From Nepenthes gracilis (Eukaryota; Streptophyta; Magnoliopsida; Caryophyllales; Nepenthaceae): a stretch of 64,000 nt of DNA. The translations under genes were made by a program, and so were the position numbers. The stretch is from positions 310,001 through 374,000 of the forward strand of contig BSYO01000006.1 in the NCBI GenBank assembly GCA_033239525.1, written 5' to 3'. The notes under the pieces were generated by a model. It worked only from the letters and a program-made list of their open reading frames with translations. It was not told the origin of the DNA and made no database searches. Shown here piece after piece: positions 1-12,045 of the stretch. The first letter of the stretch is position 1. Every line of letters begins with the position of its first letter.

Positions 1-757
1 TGTATGCGTGTAAAACCCTAGCCGCACTCGCCTTGTGCTCAAGCGCCACGACACGCATTTTCTCCAATGACTCTATTTTTTAAACTGTTTTTTGAGCCTT
101 TTATAAGTTCTGGCCTTATTTTTTAAAACTATAGTTTTGTCTACAGACTTTTGAGGAGCATCTTCCTTGAAAATCTTTCCATATTTGTACTCCACAAATC
201 AAGAAAACTTTATTTCTACCATTGTGCTCTGATTGACGAAGTTTTCTCTCTATGTTGTGTTTTCTCTTCTCCTACTTGATAACCTTTGTGGCGACATTGG
301 TAGTGTGGACATTGGGTTCTAGTGGTGTTCGGCAATTCAAGTACCTCAATAGGAAAGATTGACGTGAAAATCGGAAGGTGTCCGGTTTCGTTACTGCAGG
401 CAAATCCAAGAAGTTCATTGGTAGTAATCACAAGATGGGAGTAACTCGACTAGGCTAGTGCGTCGTTGCCATTCGATCTGTAAGTTGATTTTCATAATGC
501 ATTTCTTCCCTGACCGTTGAAACCCGAAGGATTTTTCTCGATTACCATGGGTATCGAATTTTTTCTTCGTCACCAAAAAATTATCTCTTTTTATTATTAC
601 TTATCGTCGTATATTATTTGTATGCTTATTATTATTGTTGGTATTTAGATACAAATATTCTTTACATGTATTAAATATTTGATTTTATATTGCTTCCGCT
701 AATCTTGCGTAGGGTCAAAACTTTATTGTATAATTTAGGATGAAACGTCCTTTTTCA
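1..757 (+). repeat. Element D: 3' part of a Sirevirus-type copia LTR
   Basis: The last part of this stretch, ending ...cctttttca at 757, matches the reverse complement of the outer ends of the LTRs at 15903-16914 and 35978-37012, so it is the same LTR family in forward orientation. Those copies are about 1.0 kb, so roughly 250-280 bp of its 5' side lie outside the window. The bases after 757 (gagatgacc) are not a tRNA primer-binding site. It is therefore a 3' LTR or a solo LTR rather than a 5' LTR. No coding function is seen; the 71-codon frame on the minus strand here is a chance ORF. Confidence 0.7.
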
Positions 758-1785
758 GAGATGACCAAAGGAGATAGTCCTATCTAGATGGTTGCTTGCA
801 AGGTTCTTCTCAACACAAATAACAAAAATTGAAGCGGCCTAAATCTCTCCATGTCTAGGTCAATTCATGCATGAGGCTAGGATAAGAGATTTACATACTT
901 TTTGGCCCCATATATAAGACTATTGTTTCAGGCATAGAAAAGAGGCAAGCAACTAAGAAGAGCTGGTTTTGAAAATGATGCTGGTGGAATAATGAATTTT
1001 TTTTTTTTGGTTGAATGATGCGAATCCCACATGATATTTGCTGTAGTTGCTAAAAGATGCATCCTATGGTATAGAAGACTTAAATAGAATGGTCTATCAA
1101 AAATAGTGCAGTGTATTTCTCAAGGTGAACACCTGGTTCTAAGTTTGGAAGAAATTTTATCTAAATTTTTACTGTGTATTGATTTTGGTAAAATACTAGT
1201 GCTTGTCCATCTAAGATTTCATATCCTTCAAATGAGGGCAAATGACTTGTATTTATAGGCGAGGACAGATGGGGCCGTCAGGCAACGCAAGCTTTATCTA
1301 ATTAGTTCCGTGCTTTGGATTACCTGGTATATGCCATTGCAAGTGAGAAAATGAACATGAATTTTGGCCAAACCTCACAACGGCTTGGTTTTCAATATAA
1401 AAGTATTTTTTAACAATAATTATAATTTTTCCTATTACCATGCTTCTTTTATTTAATTTCTTTGAGATTCATCTAAGATAAAACTGACCCTACTCACTGA
1501 AATATGGGGCCCACAAATAATAAGTCCATGAAAAAATATAAACTAGCTGAGTTGTTTGACTCAGATAAAAAAGAATCCAGTTGAATGATCAAATCACCAA
1601 GTAACAAAATGACTCGACTATTAAAAATAATAGAGATTGAGGTACTGAATGGTTGGACGGTTAGTCTTGATGAACCGTTACATTCACATAGAGATGAGCG
1701 GTCGAATTAAGCAAACAATTAATATATTCAACGTACAAATATTAAACACATAGCATATAAAATTGCTTAATGTAGAATGCAAAAC
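758..1785. other. Unassigned intergenic DNA between LTR D and element A
   Basis: About 1 kb without a convincing gene. All frames are broken by stops and I recognise no domain. The right end is the insertion site of element A (target duplication acttc at 1786-1790), and the same host sequence resumes at 17060. Confidence 0.5.
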
Positions 1786-1790
1786 ACTTC

Positions 1791-2610
1791 AGTTAAGCAT
1801 ATTTATGTATTGGAATATTTCGTGACTGTGTCTAATCATTCGCTGGTGAAGGTTTCATTATTCTAAAAATTTGTATCATATTCACGCGGGATATTTGCCA
1901 ATGCACAACTCTCAATATTCATACCTGTCTCGCGCCTGTCATGCACTTGAGTGTATTTTTCCAAGAGCCTTATCTAAGCCTCAATATTTGCCAACACTTA
2001 CACTTGAGAAGCGCCCAAGGTGTGCCCCAGGAGCAAATTCTAGAGAGGCCTTGCTCGAAGGGCCATTTCTTGAGTACCAGTGCTTGAGGCATGCCTAATC
2101 CACACTCGATCACTAGGGCGTGCACTTTTAAACGGTCATATTTTAAATCTAATTTTTTGATCCACTTTAACCCTTGTAAGTGACGTGGGTAGTGCAGAAA
2201 CTGGTATCCAGTGGTGTGCAGAGATTCAACGGCTCGTGAAGAAAGATCGACAAAAAAATCGAAAGGCATCTGATTCTGTTGCCATAGGTAAATCTAAAAG
2301 GTTCTTTGATAGGGGTCACAAAATGGGAGTAAATTAGCTAAATTAGTATATCTGTACCACTCGGTGTTAACTTTCTTAGTGTATTTATTTCCTGATCATA
2401 GAAGCTCGAATGGTTTTACTCAATAACTATGGTTATCGAGATTTTTTTCGTCACCAAATTTCTATACATATCTTTTATATGCTTTTCATCATTTAATTCA
2501 TCTAGATTTGAATATATTATATATATATTATATATTCTTGTGCTTTATATTTCATAATTTACAAAAGGAGTTGAAATAAATTATGCTTTGGGACTCCATA
2601 GTCAATTTCA
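1791..2610 (+). repeat. 5' LTR of element A
   Basis: 820 bp, from agttaagcat (normally TGTTAGGAAT, as in the 3' copy at 14991) to gtcaatttca at 2610. It aligns along its length with 14991-15902 plus 16920-17054; examples are cgctggtgaaggtttcatta at 1841 against cgctagtgaatgtttcatta at 15041. The first base of the terminal TG has mutated to A. The frames at 1871-2098 and 1970-2269 fall inside the LTR and are not genes. Confidence 0.85.
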
Positions 2611-2612
2611 AT

Positions 2613-2624
2613 TGGTATCAGATA
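2613..2624 (+). other. Primer-binding site of element A (initiator Met-tRNA type)
   Basis: tggtatcagata starts two bases after the 5' LTR end. It matches the copia consensus tggtatcagagc, which pairs with the 3' end of initiator methionine tRNA to prime minus-strand DNA synthesis. The last three bases differ from the consensus. Confidence 0.8.
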
Positions 2625-2652
2625 CTGACTCTGATCCGCGACCCCGATCTAA

Positions 2653-4560
2653 ATGCATACTAGCCAATCTCTTTTGGTTTCTCCTTATTTTGATGGGAGT
2701 AACTACACTTATTGGAAGGTGTGTATAAGAGCCTTCATCAAATCTATGAATGAACGACTATAGACCAACAATCTTTTTGGGTGGACACTGCCTTGAAGCA
2801 TTATGGGTGATGAACCAAAAGTTCTATCTTTGTAATCAAAAGAAGGACTTGACGTGCATGGTTAGAATATTAAGGGTACTATTTTTCTGACTGTATCTCC
2901 TAAAAAATTTAACCGCATTTTGATGTGCGAGACCTCTAAAGATGCACGACACATTCTTGAAATGGCACATAAAGGAATAAAACTAGTAAAAAATTTAAAT
3001 TACAAATACTTACCACAAAAGTTGAAGAAATTAAGATGAAGGATGATGAGACATATGACAAAATTTATGCAAAATTAAATAACATAGTTAACTCCGTGTT
3101 TAATTTAGGTGAAAGAATTCATGAGAATAAAATTATCCGAAAAATCCTATGATTACTTCCTAAATGATTTAGATTCAAAGTCACTGCAATCGAAAAGAGT
3201 AAAGGCCTTGACAAATTGAAAATAGAAGAATTAGTTGGCTCTCTACAAACATATGAGCACATACTCTCACAGTCAAAGAAGAACAAATCCATTACCCTGA
3301 AATCTGTTAAGAAAGAGAGAAATCATAATTTCGATGAAGAGTCATATAGCGTTGAGGATTTTGCCTTATTTATTAAAAATTTTAAATAATTTTTTAAGAA
3401 TAAAAAAATGAACAATTTCTAAAGTAAATGAATTGGTAGACAATTTCATTAAGAAAGACAAAAAGAAAAATAAAGACGTGAAAAATAAGAAACCTTAAGG
3501 AATCCAATACCATGAACGCCATGGTTTTGATCATATCCAGATCGAGTGCCTCAATTTAAAAGATGGAAATGAAAAGTCTTAAATGTATTCCTAACAGATG
3601 ACGAAGAGGATAAAAAATTCTCGAAAGAGGATGAGTAAACTATATAGATTTCAAGATATCAATCAGAAGTGGTGATAAGGCCACTAGTGAGTAATCAGAG
3701 GAAGCTGATTCTCCTCATAAAGAATCTAATAATGAATTTGATTGATTTTAAAAAACCTACGACAAACTATTTAGGAAATGTTTAAAAGTAAAAAAACTTA
3801 ATAAATCCTTAAAAACTAAACTAACTAAATCGAAAAAAGAAAAAAACTAAATTTAAAACCAAATTGGAACATACCACTATTAAATATCATGAGCTTGAAA
3901 TATTGAACAACTCTTTAAATGCTAAAATTAAATTCTTAGAATTGGAGTTTAAAAATACTAAGAATGATCTTAAAAATATCAAGTAATACCAAAAACTTGA
4001 TCATATGTTAAGATTAAGAAATATAGTTGGAAATAAATAAGTTTGGGATATGTAGAAAACACTTCAAAAATAGTGAACATTCAATAACGATTTTTGTTCT
4101 CGCCACAAACATTCCACACAAAAAAATAAGCACACCTAAAACCACTATATCTGTGCCTAAATACATGAAGAAAAGAAATGGTTCAAATTTATTGCCTAGA
4201 CCCCTCTAATGTCAACAAGATGACCAATCGGTTGAAACAAAATTCAAAAATACTTACTTAATGAACTGATCCAAAAACCAAACTAATACAAGTCACACCT
4301 TCCCTAGGCCTGTGCCAACCTACTTGCATGAGGGCAAATTAGTCACATTCGTCCCCATTGTTATACAATTAATCTGCTGTACAGGCAAAGATAATGCGTG
4401 AAAATAAACAAACTTGTTAATTACATTTTACAGTTGAATGAACAAGTGAAAAAATTAAAACAAAAAGTTATTTAAGAAAAAAAATATGGATTAAGAAGAA
4501 TAATTAAAAAACTCATCTAAAAAGTTTTCATGTAAAGTTGCCCACATTACTTTAAAAGCC
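2653..4560 (+). pseudogene. gag of element A, decayed
   Basis: Starts at an ATG (2653) encoding MHTSQSLLVSPYFDGSNYTY, the usual copia gag start (aromatic-D/x-G-x-N-Y-x-Y-W), and reaches a stop about 35 codons on. Further gag parts follow in shifted frames. These include a Lys/Glu-rich coiled-coil stretch around 3700-4020 and the degraded zinc-knuckle region near 4330-4380. The equivalent parts are better kept in element C (42579-44390, minus). Many stops and frameshifts; not functional. Confidence 0.75.
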
Positions 4561-4574
4561 CAAAACCATTTGTT

Positions 4575-5998
4575 GTGGTATCTAGAAAATGAATGCTCCT
4601 GACATGTGTGGCAATAAGGTCAAGTTTTCATCTCTTTCTGACAATCCTAATGGGGCGGTGGTCTTTGGTGATGGAGTTAAGGCTCACATTCTCTACAAAG
4701 GGCATATTATTATTTCTGAACTCTCAAAGCCTTATGATGTTTTGTAGGTATCTGGATGAACCTCCTTAGCATTAGCTAATTTTATGATGAAAATTTTGAA
4801 ATCAATTTTTTTTAGGACAAGTGCTGCATTTATGATACACATGGCTCTCTAGTGCTAGAAGGCAAAAGGACTCGAGATAACCTCTACGGTATCGAGACTA
4901 ACCCTGTCTTAGGATGCCATCCTATAAAAATCGATACTATAGAATTGTAGCATTAACGTCTTAGATATTTAAATTTTATAAATTTATCTAAAATTTCTAA
5001 AAAAAAAATTATGTCAAAGGTCTTCCTGAATTGTCTAATGTCAAACACTATGTGTGTGATCCGTACCAACTTGGAAAACAAATTAGAACTAGTCATCCTT
5101 TGCTAAATAACATTCACACCTCGCATCCCCTTGAACTGATCCATGTGGATTTTATGGTGCCGTTTAGGACCGAGAGTCTAGGAAGCAAAATGTATATCCT
5201 ATTGATTATAGACGGCTACTCTAAACATTCTTGGATAAACCTTATACGTGAAATATTCGACACTTTTGACCATGTAAAAATTTTATACAAAAAAATACCA
5301 ATAAAAAGGAAAATTTGATTGTGCGAAATCGTAGTGATCATGAGAAGGAATTTGAAAACCCAAACTTTGACAATTTTTTTCAATGAAGAAGGAATTTAAT
5401 ATGAATTCTCTACAACATGAATTCAACATGAACGAACAAATCGGGTTATCGAAGAAATTGCTAGAATTATATGCAAAGTAAAAATGTAGCAATACACTTT
5501 TGGAGTAAAGCCGTAAGCACAGCATGCCACATAATCAATAGGGTTTATCTAAAACTCGGGATGGATAAGACCCCTTATGAACTTTAGAGATGAATGAAAC
5601 TCAATGTAAAGTATTTTCACATCTTTGGAAGCACATGCTATATATTTTGGGATAGGAAAAATTTAAGTAAGTTCGACTCCAAAAGTGATCAAGGAATACT
5701 TTTAGGATATTTTTTTTCCAGTAGAACCTATTTCGTGTATAATTTTTACACACAAATTGTAATAGAGTTGATCAATGTTGTCATGGATGATATTCCTAAT
5801 GAGCAATCTGAGGCGACTGATTGCCTGAACAAAGAGGTTGATCAAACTAAATCCCCTCATAAATCAGCTTCTGCTGATGCTCTTAACAAGATTCCGAACG
5901 TCGTTCCAGTCAATGAACCTTCTGCCATAGTCAAACTAAATCATACAGATGACTTCATATTAGGTGATCTAAGTGAGGGTATGAGACTACATCGCTAG
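4575..5998 (+). pseudogene. GAG-pre-integrase and integrase of element A, decayed
   Basis: 4590-4990 matches the pre-integrase segment of copia polyproteins (compare 42252-42461 in element C). At 5031-5318 the integrase core appears with the segments HVDFM and IIDGYS around two acidic residues of the D,D-35-E triad. 5594-5998 is the part after the core, ending in the acidic linker before the reverse transcriptase. Stops at several places and a frameshift near 5330-5590 disrupt it. The integrase would have inserted the DNA copy of the element. Confidence 0.75.
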
Positions 5999-6000
5999 GT

Positions 6001-9000
6001 TTTGAATCTTCTCACCTATACAAGCTATGTCTCTCACTAAAAGCTGAAAAATGTTGAAGAGGCTCTGAATGATGAATGCTAGATCAACGCCTTGCATGAA
6101 GAGCTAAACCAATTTGCTAGGAATGACGTGTGACCTTGGTCCCTCGACCAAAACCTACAAATGTCATTAGGACTAAGTGGATCTTCAAAAATAAAACAGA
6201 TGAAAATGAAAATATTACATGCAACAAAGTTCGTCTTATCACTCAATGATAAATGCAAATTGAGGGAATCGATTTCAATGAGACTTGTGCTCCTGTGGCT
6301 CGTTTTGAATTTATAAGAATCTTATTGTCTATTGGTTATACAATGAGCTTTAAATTCTATCAAATGGATGTCAAAAGTACTTTTTTTCAATAGTATCATC
6401 CAAGAGGAAGTTTATGTTGAGTAACAGAAGGGATTTGTTGATCCTGTGTTACCAAAACATGTATACATGCTTAAAAAGGCCTTGTATGGTCTTAAACAAG
6501 CTCTTAGAGCTTGGTACGAGCGACTCACATTATATCTTAGTGATCACGGCTTTGTTAGGCGTAGTATTGATAAAAAACTTTTTGTGAAAACTATTGGACA
6601 ATTCATGATTGTTGCCCAAGTTTATTGAAAGTCCTAAACTCTTGATTATAATATTATAGGTAATTAAATTAATATAATTAAAATTAAGGTTAAAGGATGT
6701 GAAAAATTGAGTCAATAGTCAAAATTTGATGAGATTGACTTGGTACCTAAGGGAGGTTTGACTCATGCCAGTGTACTAAAATGGAGACTTCGGGCTCAAT
6801 GCTCACTCAAGAGCCCTTAAGCGGCTGGCTAGCAAGTAGAGAAGGACAGCCCGATACATACTCAAGCCGTGCTCAGGCACACTAGACTCGTGTCCTAACG
6901 CACAACGCACGCCTAAGCTGCGCTTGAGCGCAAGGCTGTATAAATACAACAACCGACTTAGAATTCGGTCTTTTTATAGCATTTCTTTAGAGAAGAGAGA
7001 GAGTCGAGAAGACGAGAGAAAGGAAGACAGAGAATGCATGAGAATGTCCAATTCAAGTGATTCAAGGCTAGAAACTGGTGAATTTGGAGTTAAGGTATGT
7101 GCACTATATGTTCTCCTTCCATTGTTGCTATTCATTTCCAACTTCTATAAGCAATTTTTATTTCATTATTTAATTATGTTATAATTTTAAAGTTATGTTA
7201 ACTGCAATAAGAATGCATGCCAATATTCAGTGATTTTATAGAGCAAATTCATAAGAACTCATACTTAAGTTATGAACAACACACATGTGTTGAAATTCTG
7301 CAAACCAAGTTTCATGCATGGCCTAAAATTTCGGTTTATTGTTCATGCATGTCTAAATTCATGGACAACCCTTTTGCACGTTTAAAAATGCTAAGTATAT
7401 GGTATGACAATTCATGTAAACTCTCTGCACGAGTGTTAAATATGCTGACTTTTGTTGAAATTCTACATTAAAAACTAAAATTCTGCATCAGCTGAACTTT
7501 GTTGTCATTTTTAATAAGTTTTGATTCTTTTATATGTCTTAAATTCATACGATGGCTTTTATAGACTTCAAATTATGAAATATGTGATCTGTATGTGCTG
7601 AAATATATATATATTTTTAGCAAGATAGCCTAAAAATTGTTGTAATTTCTAAATTATGTATAATTGTTGAATTTTCTATATCATCTATTAATTTAACATC
7701 CCATATATTAAAGATACATCATACCTGTATTTCTACATAAAATATTAATAAGAGATTACAAAATTATGATAGAAAATTTCATAATTATGATAAGAAATTA
7801 TGATATGTTTTTCAAAAGGGTAAAAAACATTGAATAAAGAAGCAAAGTGTAGAGATTTTCTATGTCAAATATTGGACCATAGTACTTATTCAGTGGGCAG
7901 TATATCATGATATATACTAATATATTACAGTAGTATATCAATATCCAATCACATATAACTGTTGCATTAAAAAAGCATCTAATCTCATTTATAGGGTATA
8001 TATAGACGACGCATCTACAGGTCTTAAATAGTAGCGTATGACCTTTGGTTGTGTGGGAGTATATATAACTTAGGCTGTGATTGCCCACATCTTTAGTCGT
8101 TAAGGCTTGTTGACTCTGGTCCCTATAGGAAATAAAAATTTAAGTATGTTTTGATGATAAGAAAGCAATAAGACAAGATAAAAAATTTGAAAATGCATTA
8201 TGTAAATTTTTCTACACAAGTTCATGTCTTTGCATCTGATCATATCTTATAATCCTTTCGATATATTTTAAATATAAAGTATACATATTTATTGATATAT
8301 TATGGGCCGTACTGAGCTTTTGACTTACCCTTTTACTGTTTTATTAACTCCTTATGATTAGATACACGAGTTCTTGTTGGATGAGTAGGAGTGAAGATTG
8401 GGAGTGTTTGCAAAATCTTAGTGTAGAATTTCACCGATGTTTTATGTTGTTCACTGTTTTCGGATAACGTTTAATGTATCTATATGCTATATTTTAGTTT
8501 TATTTTAGTTTCGGACAATAGTATGAGATCTGATTGGCTTTCGAACAACGTTTAGATATCTGAAGTGTTGTAATATGGTGTCCAATATTGGTTAAGGTGT
8601 CGTAGTAAGATTGGACAATTTTTAGAATGTGTTGGATAATGTACTTTCTGATGGTAATTGATTTCTATACATCAGATTGATATTGTATTTAAGGTTTGTC
8701 AGCTGTCCAACGTGTAGAGGTATGTTTTGGTGTTACACTCATGGTTGTCGGTATGTATGTGTGGGCTGTCCAATAGTAGTTTTTATGATTTGTATTTTTG
8801 CATTTATATACTCTGATTAAATAATTATATGTATCATTTCTTACATAAGGTCCGACATCATTATGGGTCAATATTAGAGCCACGAGTAACATGGTATGTG
8901 TTTGAGGTCCTGTGTATAATGTTGCATTATTTATTGTGGTTAATTGAGGTATCAACGTGTCATCCGAATGATAGGTTAAGGAAATAATTGTTTAAGTAAT

Positions 9001-10017
9001 TTAATAATAAATGATTTAAGAGTTCATCCGAGATCAAGATTTGGGACGTGACATTTGTATTGATGATATTATGTTTAGTGCTACCATAAATTCCTATACT
9101 CATTTATTTGTAAATTGTATGACTTTAGAATTTGAAATGAATATGGTAGGAGATCTTTTGTTTTTGATTAGTTTGCATATTAGACAACTTTCTTAAGAAA
9201 TTTTTATCTCTCAAACTAACTATACCAACGATCTTGTTAAACGGTTTGGGTTAGAAAATAAAAGACATACTTGGACTTCCATGAGCAATTCTTCCATATT
9301 AGAGCATGATCCTGCTGGAAAGAGTATCGATTAGACACTCTATAGATGTATGATAGGACGTCTCCTCTACTTGACTGTTAGTAGACCCAACATTGCCTTT
9401 AGTGTAGGTGTGTGTACATTATCAATCCGATCCCAAAGGATCACTCTTAAGTGCCGTTAAACAAATCATACGCTACGTTAATGGTATGTCTGATTATGAG
9501 ATATTTTACTCACATGGCTCCAATTTTGACTTGGTTGGATATTTCGATACCGATTGGGCTAAAAATGCCAATGATTGTAAAAGCACATCTGGTGGATGTT
9601 TCTATATTGCTCGAATCTTGTAGTTTGGATGAGTAAGAAATAAAATTTCATCTATTTGTCTACTGTTGAAGATAAATACATTGCTACAAGTAGTTGCTAC
9701 ACAACTATTGTGGATGAAACAAATACTGCACGATTATGGTATTACCTAGGATATTATGATAATATATTGTTAAAATATCAGTGTCATCAATATTTTGAAA
9801 AAATTCGTTCAATACTTACGAACCAAACATATAGATATTTGACATTATTTTATTCATGAACTCATTAAAACTCAAGTCATTACTTTTGAACAAACTCCAA
9901 CCGAATTTCAATTAGCCGATATTCTTACCAAGCCATTGGATAATATTAGACTTGAATTGCATAGAAAGGTCATTGGAATTTGCACTCCTCCATCCGATTG
10001 GAAAGGATCTTCATTAA
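6001..10017 (+). pseudogene. Reverse transcriptase and RNase H of element A, split by a solo LTR
   Basis: Left part 6001-6625 holds copia reverse-transcriptase segments, including QMDVKS near 6360 and the stretch [18 protein letters not shown] near 6470. The frame reaches the residues just before the catalytic aspartates at 6625, is broken by the solo LTR 6626-9053, and resumes at 9059 with I-D-D-I. The RNase H part (9340-9980) shows traces of SRPxIAFSV, the TSGGCFY segment and the region before the 3' noncoding DNA. Several older stops and frameshifts are present on both sides. A better copy is in element C at 39536-40774 (minus). Confidence 0.8.
6626..9053 (+). mobile_element. Solo LTR 1 (gypsy-type), inserted in the reverse transcriptase of element A
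   Basis: 2,428 bp from TGAAAGTCC to GGGACGTGACA, flanked by tttat (6621-6625) and tttgt (9054-9058), a 5-bp duplication with one changed base. Removing the insert and one duplication leaves the surrounding copia frame in phase, which supports the limits. There is a TATAAATAC box at 6939-6947. No primer-binding site, polypurine tract or protein domain is seen inside, so it is a solo LTR left by recombination between two LTRs. The terminal form and size fit Ty3/gypsy LTRs of the Tekay/Del type; that label is an inference. Related sequence is seen at 55708-56930. Confidence 0.8.
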
Positions 10018-10839
10018 AAAAAAAGAAGGGCACCTAATAGGCGCTCAAGTGGCAAATCCAGTTTAGACAAAACCCAGGCATGCCTGATGCATGCCTAAAA
10101 TGTGCTTGACCGCAGCAGCACAGTGCCTTTATCATCAAGCGTAATTTGAGGGTCATTTCAGTGTGTTACTTCAAACCCTCGTCACCCTCTCATTTCTCTC
10201 CCTTCTCTGATCACCTCTCACTTCTACAATTCTCAAAATTTTCAGATTAGATCTTCATCTTACAACCCTTAGGCGCGCACAAGGTAAATTTCTCCTCTTC
10301 CCTTCGTTCTTAGCTTCACTTTGTCTTTAATAATGGTTCACTCTTTCCACCAAGAATGTATCTCTTTGTCACCTTTTTTGCTAGAGTTTTTCACAATAAA
10401 TGCATATTTAGTGCCGATTTGTAGTTTGTCATGCCTCGTTTTGGTAGATCTAGCTTTATCCGATTGTGGCTTTGGGTGTCTCCACATGGAATATACTCAC
10501 ATTTTTGGAATCACCACCACCTGATCTACAACCCTCTAGTGTTAATTTGTCAAGTTTTAGCCCCTCTCTCGACCAATGGTGGTGCGGGATTCATGGGCTT
10601 TGAGTGGTGATTGTGGGACTCGTTCATAGTTTTGGCTCATCGTCGATGACGCCCTTGTGGCCCTCACGGCTGCAACAATGCTAATTATCAGCATATGTGC
10701 GCTGGGGACCTGCCCACAGACCAACACTTGTGATGTGCTTTGAGGTAATGTGAGGCCGAACCTTCCCAGCTCGTGTGACATTTTTAGGTTGTCTTGGATT
10801 TGCTTGTCTCACCATCACTCTCTCTATGTTGCTATATGG
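10018..10839 (+). other. Noncoding spacer after pol in element A
   Basis: Follows the end of RNase H and precedes the post-pol ORF. It is pyrimidine-rich around 10150-10320. The same position in element C is 38638-39535 and in element B 44991-45830. No gene is seen; the short frames at 10321-10524 and 10557-10781 are not conserved in the other elements. Confidence 0.55.
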
Positions 10840-11990
10840 ATGTCGGCTCTACGGAAGTCCCTTGCCAAGAAATTAGTTGGTAAACGTCCCAAGGGAGTGA
10901 GCCCTTAACTCCTGACCATTTTTTTAATCTTGACACTGAGGAATTATTTCAAGACCGTATGTCTTAGAGGCATCTTACCCTTGAACGGAAAGTTGATCTC
11001 GCATCTCTCAACCCATCTGTCTCCTCTCTATTCACAGACTGACATTAGGAGTCGGTTCTGATCAAATTTATCCCCACTTTTGAACTCTTAGTTCAGGAGT
11101 TTTATTCTAACATCACGATTTTGATTATACATCACGTTCCTTTTATACTTTCTTTATGGAGAGTCACCTCCAGATTACTCCGAAAGTAATCTCCCACACA
11201 CTAGGCATTCCTCGTGTCCTCCAGTCCAACTACCCAACAAGTTCAATGCCATGCCACATCTCGCTGAGGTAGCCTCCTTTCTCCACAGCTCTCCCATGGA
11301 GTAGCATGGTAGATTGTTTAAGACTAAACTTCTCACTCCTTGGATGATGGTTGTGTACGGGATTATACTGACCAATCTATTTTCAATAACATACTTCTTT
11401 TCTATCCCTTAAGATAAGGCATTGTTTCTTTATACTCTGCTGTGTGGACGGCCCATTGATCTTCCGTCCTACTTATATTTTCATATTATCAATCATTTTG
11501 TTGCCAAGAAGGATGACACCTTCCCCATATTTGTCTCATCCAATGCCTAATTGTGGGTTTAGGCATACAATTTTTGGACCGCCCTTGTGTGCGGTTTGGT
11601 TGGCCAATTACTTGCACAACCTTATAATAAATCCGAGCCCACATCCATCAGCTTTCCTCACCTCCAGATGATCCGTTAGATACTCCTTTTTTGGAGAACC
11701 CATCTTTTTATCGGTTGAGGGTGGCCGGTCTTCTCTTGACTAGTCCTACCCTGCTTCATCTTATCCTGGCCATTCTAATCTCCTTTGTCATCTACCTCTT
11801 CCCCCTCTCTGATTATGGGGTAGCTTTCTCAGATTATTGACCAGCTCAAGTGGTTGTCTTCTTCTCACGCGTAGTTGTAGTCCGACATGCTCGGAGGATT
11901 TTAGTACCTTAACACCCGCCTTATTACTCAGGAAGAGCAACTTGCCTAGTTATTTGTCATGTAGCGGGATTCTTCTGATTCTAATTGATG
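10840..11990 (+). pseudogene. Post-pol extra ORF of element A, broken
   Basis: Begins at ATG 10840 with MSALRKSLAKK, close to the start of the matching ORF in element C (MSTLRKSLARK at 38637, minus). Around 10975-11120 it keeps the segment LTLERKVDLASLNPSV and the following V-x-E-F-Y-S-N block. Around 11820-11990 it keeps the C-terminal segment that in C reads MGQLSRLVDRFECLYSSHE. It carries several stops and frameshifts. Sireviruses are known to carry an additional ORF here, sometimes called env-like. The E-F-Y-(S/A)-N block also recalls the plant putative transposon protein domain. Function unknown. Confidence 0.65.
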
Positions 11991-12045
11991 CATCTCTCTG
12001 GTTATTCATGACAAAAAGGAGAATAGGTATCTTCGGGGGAGCATG

